Shown: positions 5,807 through 10,150 of the stretch, piece by piece
Numbering within the stretch: the stretch's first letter is position 1
Layout of the letters: each line of letters starts with the position of its first letter
NCBI GenBank assembly: GCA_013140785.1
Contig: JABFRZ010000609.1
Coordinates: forward strand, 1-10,150
DNA length: 10,150 nucleotides
Origin: Planctomycetota bacterium
Lineage (GTDB): Bacteria; Planctomycetota; UBA1135; GCA-002686595
Direction of reading: 5' to 3'
Position numbers and translations under genes: made by a program
The notes under the pieces: model-generated
The model's input: only the letters and a program-made list of their open reading frames with translations
Databases searched by the model: none
Told to the model about the DNA's origin: nothing

Positions 5807-7059
5807 GCCCCGGCGGTCGTGCGCTGGGCCGCGTCGCTCTCGCGCCACTCCTGGATCTTCTGCCAGAAGTGTTCGGTGAACTGCTCGTGCTCGTGCGCGG
5901 GGAAGAGCGCGGCGACTTTGCCTTGGATAGCCTCGCGCGCGCGCGGCGTGCCGAAGAACTCCCAGGCGACCTCGTCGAGGTGCGCCAGGTGCTCGTCACA
6001 GAACTCGGAGAAGCGCTCGGTCTCGAAGCGCTCGTGGGCGATGGCGGCGTAGGCGGCGAGCTTGTCGCGCTGGGGCATGTCCTCGGCCGCGATGGCGAAG
6101 AACGGCTGCCAGTCGAGGTTCATGCGCATGGGCTTCTTCGTGGCGGCGCAGAAGAGCGACCAGCGCAGCTTGGCCTTCACCAGCCACGGGAAGTGCACGT
6201 GCAGGGACGTGACCTGGCTGTCCGGGCAGGGGTTGGCGAAGTCGATCGGGTACCAGATGCCGCCCTTCAGCAGCGCCTCGCACGAGTTGAAATCCCAGCC
6301 GAAGAACGAGTTGATCGTCAGCGTCGTGTCCTCGAGCAGCGACTCGTCCTCGTCCGCCAGGAAGTCGTGGTCGGGCAGGTAGCGCTCGTGCAGCGGCTTG
6401 GTCGGGTCGTACTTGACCGTCCGCGTCTGCGGGCCGACGCCGATGCAGCGCACGAAGGACTCGAACGGGAACACGCCCTGCTGCAGGTGCATGACGAAGC
6501 GCCCCGACTTCTCGTAGGCCTCGCGCAGGGCCTTGTCGTCGTCGATCTTGTTGACCCCGACCCAGCCGCCGCCGTCGTAGGGCTTCATGAACAGCGGATA
6601 GCCGAGGTCCTTGCCCATCTCGCCGATGTCGAACAGCTTGGCGTAGCGCTCGAGCGTCACCTGCAGGTCGGGCTTCTCCTCGTAGGCCTTGGGCGGCAGC
6701 AACCACGTGCGCGGGATCGGCAGGCCGAGGCGCATCATCGCGCAGTACGTCGTGTGCTTCTCGTTCGCCTGCACCGACCACGGGTTGTTGAAGACGTAGG
6801 TCCCGTTAAGGATCACGGCCTTCTTGATCCACTCGCGGCTGAGGGAGTACCAGTGCGTCAGGCGGTCGATGACCACGTCGTACTTGGACGGGTCGTCCAG
6901 CCGGAACGGGTCGATCGCGACGCGCGAGACCTCGAAGCGCAGCGTGTCGCGCCCGAGCTTGGGCGCGAGCGCGAGCTTCTCGAGGATCTCCTCGTAGCAG
7001 ATCGGCCAGCAGACGTCGGCGCCGAGCGACAGGCCGATCTTGCGCGTGAGTAGGGCCAC
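5803..7059 (-). CDS. RimK-like ATP-grasp ligase of unknown substrate
   Basis: ATP-grasp enzymes join a carboxylate to an amine or similar nucleophile through an acyl phosphate. Visible landmarks in this 418-residue protein: KIGLSLGADVCWPICYEEIL (7-26), VVIDRLTHWY (62-71), VFNNPWSVQANEKHTTY (89-105) leading into the ATP domain, the ATP-binding lysine and glycine loop LFMKPYDGGGWVGVNK (156-171), and YPIDFANPCPDSQ (270-282), whose Asp/Asn suit magnesium binding. The GTG at 7059 is chosen because GGAGG lies 10 nt upstream and family similarity begins a few residues in; the frame further upstream is antisense to the next gene. The protein should be cytosolic. It is first in a minus-strand unit with the esterase, which may act on its product or on a carrier-bound intermediate. 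Its substrates cannot be read from the sequence. Confidence 0.88.
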   Translation of the reverse strand: MALLTRKIGLSLGADVCWPICYEEILEKLALAPKLGRDTLRFEVSRVAIDPFRLDDPSKYDVVIDRLTHWYSLSREWIKKAVILNGTYVFNNPWSVQANEKHTTYCAMMRLGLPIPRTWLLPPKAYEEKPDLQVTLERYAKLFDIGEMGKDLGYPLFMKPYDGGGWVGVNKIDDDKALREAYEKSGRFVMHLQQGVFPFESFVRCIGVGPQTRTVKYDPTKPLHERYLPDHDFLADEDESLLEDTTLTINSFFGWDFNSCEALLKGGIWYPIDFANPCPDSQVTSLHVHFPWLVKAKLRWSLFCAATKKPMRMNLDWQPFFAIAAEDMPQRDKLAAYAAIAHERFETERFSEFCDEHLAHLDEVAWEFFGTPRAREAIQGKVAALFPAHEHEQFTEHFWQKIQEWRESDAAQRTTAGA

Positions 7060-7069
7060 CGGTGGGGTT

Positions 7070-7074
7070 CCTCC
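7070..7074 (-). promoter_or_regulatory. Shine-Dalgarno GGAGG that fixes the GTG start of the ATP-grasp gene
   Basis: GGAGG on the minus strand lies 10 nt before the GTG at 7059. The frame is open for hundreds of codons upstream, so this site is the main reason for placing the start here. Confidence 0.6.
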
Positions 7075-7147
7075 GAGATTCTCCGAAAGGGCGAGGCAGT
7101 GTAGCCTTGGACTCGTGGGCGAGCCTACCGGCGTGCTCCAAGGGAAC

Positions 7148-7172
7148 GGAATCCGTCGCCTCGACGGAGTCC
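7148..7172. promoter_or_regulatory. Strong inverted repeat in the divergent region before the membrane-anchored protein
   Basis: Arms 7148-7158 and 7162-7172 pair at 10 of 11 positions (one A-G mismatch) around the 3-nt loop CCT; the inner part is TCCGTCG / CGACGGA. It ends 26 nt before the GTG at 7199 and lies within the 139-bp region shared with the ATP-grasp gene. It could be an operator or a leader hairpin. No T-run follows. Confidence 0.4.
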
Positions 7173-7198
7173 CGCGGTAGGACTGGCATGAGGCAAAT

Positions 7199-9058
7199 GT
7201 GTCCGTGAGGCTGCGTCCAGAGCTGCTGCTCGTACCCGTCGTCGCTGGCGCCATCTGGCTCGTGCTCGAGCCCCGTGATGCGCGCTCGAGCCCTGCTCCT
7301 GAATTGGCGCACGAGCAAGTGGCCGAAGCACCCGATCTCGGACAGAGCCTGCTTTCCGCGAGCGGCCCGGACGGTTGCACGGCGGGGGGAACTCGCGCCC
7401 CGCTTCCCGCCGAGGAGCTGAACGGGCTCACGACGCTGCCCCTCGCCGCGACTTCGCGCGGCCGGCTGGTGGACGCGGCGACGCTCGAGCCGATCCCCGA
7501 GGCGCTCGTCGTCGCGCACCGTAACCATGCCTGGACCGACGCGCGTGGCCGCTTCGACGCGGGCGAACCGCTCGACGGGCTCGAGGAGCTCCTGGTGCTG
7601 AACGTGACGCGCAGCACGGCCAAGCACAGCGTGCCGCGCGAGCGTTGGAAGCGCGCCCCGGATGGTTGGCAGGTGCCGCTCGAGATAGGCCCGACCTTCC
7701 GGTTGCGCTTCCAGGGTGTGGAGGTCGCCGATCCGACGAGCTGGCAAGGACGCCTGGCGCGGCCGGAACGAGACGAGGGCTGGCTCGGGCTGCGCGCGGG
7801 CCCGCCGCCGTACCTGCGCTTCGAAGAGCCGCTCCCCAGCTCGCCGTCGGACGCGGCGCGGCTCGAGTTCCAGAGCGTCGATGAGCTGCTCGAGGGCGTG
7901 GCCGAGGCGCCGGGGCGGCTCGGCATCCACGAGGTCGTGGTCGTCTGCCGCGCCCGCGCGGCGTTGCGCGGCCGCGTGCTCGACGGGCTCGGGCGACCGC
8001 GCGACGGGATCCAGGTCTCGGACGTGCAGCTCGGCGAGACGAGCACCGAGACCCTCTCCGCCTTCACCGGCGCGGACGGTGGCTACCAGCTCGGCGCTTC
8101 GCAGCCGGGGAGGATGCGCCTCCTATTCTCGGTTGTAGGCGAGACGCGCCGGCGCGAGCTCGAGCTCGAGGTCCCGCGCGGCCTCACTCACGCCGAAGAC
8201 CTGGTCTGGGATCCGCTGCTTCCCGCGGGCTCGATCCGGGGGCGGCTGGAGTGTCGCTCGGGGCGCGGGCCGATCGAGGGCTCGCTCTGGCTGCGCGCCC
8301 TCGACGGTACCGGCTACGAGCAGTCGGGCCGGTTCAAGAGCCCTGACCCGACCTGCGAGTTCGAGTTCAAGCGCATCCCGCCCGGGCGCTTCGAGCTCTC
8401 GCTCGAGAGGAGCCGCGGCTTCCGCTGGTCGCCGGCGACGCTGGAGCTCCAGGCGCCGGCCCAGGAACTCGTGTTCTTCCGCGAGGACGAGGTTGGGTCG
8501 AGCGCCTACACGCTCGAGCTCGTCGATGCCGACTCGGGCGCGCTGCTGCCCCGCGGCCTGGTCCGCTCGCGGATGGCTTCCAGTCCGGTCGAGGACCAGC
8601 TGACGGGCCCGACCTTCGAGCTGCCGCGCGGAGTCGCCTTCGAGTGGCACGCGACCGCGGCGGGACATCGCCTGGCGTCTGGAACCGAGCGCGACTTCGT
8701 CGAGCGCGACGGTCGCTTCGTCGCGCGCGCCGTCCTCAGTCCGGGCTTCGTCGTCTGGCTCCAGCTCAGCGATTGGAGTCGCCGCGAGTTTTCTTGGGGT
8801 CGCTCCCATTCTTCGAGGGGGCAAAGCGGGGGCGGGAGCGCCTACGCGTCTCCGGCGCGGCTCGACGGCGCGGAGATCCTGGCGGACGGCGTGCGGGTCG
8901 CCGTCACCGACGAGCTCGGCCACGCCGTGCTCGACCTCGGGGCGGAGCCGGAGCGGATCGAGGTACGCCTGAGCGGCTGGCGCGCGCTCCCGCCTTTCTT
9001 CCGGCCGCGCGAGCAGGCCGCCCGCAGCTCGATCACCTTCCTGATGGTCCGCGAGTGA
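7199..9058 (+). CDS. Membrane-anchored protein with carboxypeptidase-regulatory/transthyretin-like domains
   Basis: The 619-residue protein starts at a GTG (a second GTG lies at 7205) with GAGG 5 nt upstream. Residues 8-24 (ELLLVPVVAGAIWLVLE) form one N-terminal hydrophobic segment, a signal anchor or signal peptide, so most of the protein should be outside the cytoplasmic membrane. Beta-sandwich modules of the carboxypeptidase-regulatory type follow. One is at about 86-165 (SRGRLVDAATLEPIPEALV, then TDARGRF). A second is at about 254-325 (ALRGRVLDGLGRP, then TGADGGYQLG), and a third at about 344-425 (GSIRGRL, then IPPGRFELSL). A weaker one may lie at about 435-520. Such modules bind protein or carbohydrate partners and carry no catalytic residues I can identify. 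It diverges from the ATP-grasp gene and may share its regulation. Specific function is unknown. Confidence 0.83.
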   Translation: MSVRLRPELLLVPVVAGAIWLVLEPRDARSSPAPELAHEQVAEAPDLGQSLLSASGPDGCTAGGTRAPLPAEELNGLTTLPLAATSRGRLVDAATLEPIPEALVVAHRNHAWTDARGRFDAGEPLDGLEELLVLNVTRSTAKHSVPRERWKRAPDGWQVPLEIGPTFRLRFQGVEVADPTSWQGRLARPERDEGWLGLRAGPPPYLRFEEPLPSSPSDAARLEFQSVDELLEGVAEAPGRLGIHEVVVVCRARAALRGRVLDGLGRPRDGIQVSDVQLGETSTETLSAFTGADGGYQLGASQPGRMRLLFSVVGETRRRELELEVPRGLTHAEDLVWDPLLPAGSIRGRLECRSGRGPIEGSLWLRALDGTGYEQSGRFKSPDPTCEFEFKRIPPGRFELSLERSRGFRWSPATLELQAPAQELVFFREDEVGSSAYTLELVDADSGALLPRGLVRSRMASSPVEDQLTGPTFELPRGVAFEWHATAAGHRLASGTERDFVERDGRFVARAVLSPGFVVWLQLSDWSRREFSWGRSHSSRGQSGGGSAYASPARLDGAEILADGVRVAVTDELGHAVLDLGAEPERIEVRLSGWRALPPFFRPREQAARSSITFLMVRE

Positions 9059-9074
9059 GCGCGAAGGTCGGCTG

Positions 9075-9518
9075 TCAGCGCGTGAGCTCGTCCAGTTGCT
9101 CCCGCAGCGCCTCGAGTGCGCTCACCACGCGCGGGTCGTTCTTGAACTTCTCGATCAGCTCCGAGACCTTCGCCTGCAGGCTCGCCAGGTTCAGCTTGGG
9201 GAGGAGCGAGGCCTTGAGCTCGGCCAGCTTCTCCACCGCCGCTCGAACCTCGGCCGCGATCGTCTGCGCGGTCTCCGAGTCCTTGATCTCATCGAGCTCG
9301 CGCGCGGCGGCGTCCACGAACTCCTGCAGCTTCTGCTTGGCTTCCTCGGGCGCGGCCTGGGCGAGCTGGACGGCCTTCTCGGCCAGCTGTTGCCCGACCT
9401 CGGCGGCGGCTTTGGAGGCGGCTTGGACGACGCCGGCCGCCTTCTCGCCCGACTGACCGCAGGCGGACACGAGCAGGACGGCCGGGAGCAACGCGAGCGC
9501 GAACGTGGAGGGCTTCAT
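9075..9518 (-). CDS. Small helical lipoprotein of unknown function
   Basis: This 147-residue protein begins MKPSTFALALLPAVLLVSAC, a signal peptide ending in a clear lipobox (VSAC, Cys20) for lipidation and cleavage by signal peptidase II. The mature part, about 128 residues, is almost all predicted amphipathic helix or coiled coil, rich in Ala, Glu, Lys, Leu and Gln. Only the PKLNLAS and NDPRV segments look like breaks. This resembles apolipoprotein- or LEA-like helical proteins by composition only. It has no cysteine after Cys20 and no catalytic motif. It lies 25 nt downstream of the partial gene on the same strand and is probably co-transcribed. No Shine-Dalgarno site is visible before the ATG. 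Confidence 0.85.
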   Translation of the reverse strand: MKPSTFALALLPAVLLVSACGQSGEKAAGVVQAASKAAAEVGQQLAEKAVQLAQAAPEEAKQKLQEFVDAAARELDEIKDSETAQTIAAEVRAAVEKLAELKASLLPKLNLASLQAKVSELIEKFKNDPRVVSALEALREQLDELTR

Positions 9519-9525
9519 ACGTGAG

Positions 9526-9531
9526 AGGATA
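9526..9531 (-). promoter_or_regulatory. Weak -10-like TATCCT just before the lipoprotein start
   Basis: TATCCT on the minus strand ends 7 nt before the ATG at 9518, which would place a transcription start at or next to the start codon (a leaderless mRNA). There is no Shine-Dalgarno site here, which fits. No -35 element is recognisable, so this is tentative. Confidence 0.15.
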
Positions 9532-9543
9532 CCCGAACCGCGC

Positions 9544-10150
9544 TCAGCGCGGGGCCGGCGCGTCCGCGAGCCTGGCGACCGCGTCGAGCAGCTCCGAGCC
9601 GAGCGCCGCCAGTGCCGCGTCCTCGATGGGCTCGGCACTGAAGACCGTCTCGACCACGACGCTCCCGCGCGCGGCGTCGAGCGTCTTCATTTCGAACTCG
9701 AAGGCGCCGTTTCGCATGCGGATGCGCGCGAGGAACCCGGAGAGGTCGGGGCGCGCGAGCTCGCTGCGCTCGGAGGCGAGGATGCGCAACGGGCCGGACT
9801 GCATGTGCTCGGCCTTGAGGTCGGCGAGCGCGCGCGCGGCGTCCAGGTAGTCGAGCGCGGCCGCCGCGCTCTCGAATTCCATGGCCGCGAGCACGACCAT
9901 CTTCGAGTCCGGCGCCGCGCTCGGCTGCAGGCTGATCGCCCGACTCGCGCGCAGCGCGCGCGACACGCGCTGCACCGTCTCGGGCGGCAAGAGCGCCAGC
10001 GCGGCCTCGATCTGCGCCGACTGCAGCGACATGCGCTGCGCGCTCCACTCCGTCTCGGGGAAGCGCGCGGCGAAGCGCGTCAGCGCCGGTTCGAGGTCGA
10101 ACAGGACCGCCGGACGCTGGCTCGGGTCGAGGTACCACGCCGGGTGGAAG
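9544..10150 (-). CDS. Hypothetical protein (N-terminus outside the window)
   Basis: The minus strand is open from the window edge to the TGA at 9544-9546, 202 codons. An internal ATG at 10032 exists, but the frame before it (FHPAWYLDPSQRPAVLFDLE and on) looks like ordinary protein, so the gene most likely starts beyond 10150. The visible part has helical segments around QSAQIEAALALLPPETVQRVSRAL and FESAAAALDYLDAARALADL, then alternating strands (ARIRMRNGAFEFEMKTLD, GSVVVETVF) and a helical C-terminus. I recognise no family, signal sequence or catalytic motif. It precedes the lipoprotein gene by 25 nt, so the two are probably an operon and may act together at the cell envelope. Confidence 0.75.
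   Translation of the reverse strand, partial: FHPAWYLDPSQRPAVLFDLEPALTRFAARFPETEWSAQRMSLQSAQIEAALALLPPETVQRVSRALRASRAISLQPSAAPDSKMVVLAAMEFESAAAALDYLDAARALADLKAEHMQSGPLRILASERSELARPDLSGFLARIRMRNGAFEFEMKTLDAARGSVVVETVFSAEPIEDAALAALGSELLDAVARLADAPAPR

Noticed and set aside
5613..5999. Minus-strand open frame covering the MITE-like element and the end of the ATP-grasp gene
   Set aside because: It overlaps the conserved ATP-grasp gene in another frame and ends in the inverted repeat; the composition is not that of a transposase fragment.
5764..7053. 429-codon plus-strand open frame opposite the ATP-grasp gene
   Set aside because: It is a shadow of the ATP-grasp gene, dominated by Leu, Val, Arg and Asp, and starts within the mobile element.
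7060..8067. Upstream open frame in phase with the ATP-grasp protein
   Set aside because: It is antisense to the membrane-anchored protein gene, low in complexity (Ser/Arg/Pro), and the GGAGG plus GTG at 7059 match the family's N-terminus.
1..10150. tRNA, rRNA, CRISPR array, phage or intact insertion sequence
   Set aside because: No cloverleaf, ribosomal segment, regularly spaced repeat array, phage gene or transposase was seen on either strand by reading.

Overview
The window is GC-rich bacterial DNA from an organism I cannot name. Alanine- and arginine-heavy proteins, GTG starts, an unusual Cys-rich secreted protein, a membrane-anchored beta-sandwich protein and an uncharacterised RimK-like ligase/esterase pair would suit a planctomycete-like lineage. 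That placement is an inference from general resemblance, not from a marker gene.

Layout. Positions 1-318 (minus) hold the N-terminus of a GT-B glycosyltransferase of the glycogen/starch synthase type, cut by the window edge. It diverges from glgC (572-1837, plus), which makes ADP-glucose, so this is probably a glycogen-synthesis locus. The 253-bp region they share carries a triple 9-11 bp repeat and two hairpins. Next comes a restriction-modification pair: a small PD-(D/E)XK nuclease candidate (1920-2414, plus) and a beta-class DNA methyltransferase (2287-3282, minus). The two genes converge and their 3' ends overlap by 128 bp. This block looks less GC-rich than its neighbours and was probably acquired by transfer. 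A Cys-rich exported protein of unknown function follows (3586-4809, plus).

The centre holds a minus-strand two-gene unit: an ATP-grasp ligase (7059-5803) followed by an alpha/beta-hydrolase esterase (5565-4840). Between them sits a 194-bp MITE-like element with about 24-bp terminal inverted repeats. It appears to have inserted at the TA of the ligase's TAG stop codon and kept that stop intact. Without it the two genes would be only 47 nt apart.

Diverging from the ligase is a 619-residue membrane-anchored protein built of carboxypeptidase-regulatory/transthyretin-like beta-sandwich modules (7199-9058, plus). The right end is a minus-strand pair: a hypothetical protein whose N-terminus lies outside the window (10150-9544), then a small helical lipoprotein (9518-9075). 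I saw no rRNA, tRNA, CRISPR array or intact insertion sequence. The observations most worth following are the MITE in the stop codon, the overlapping R-M genes, and the uncharacterised ligase/esterase pair.
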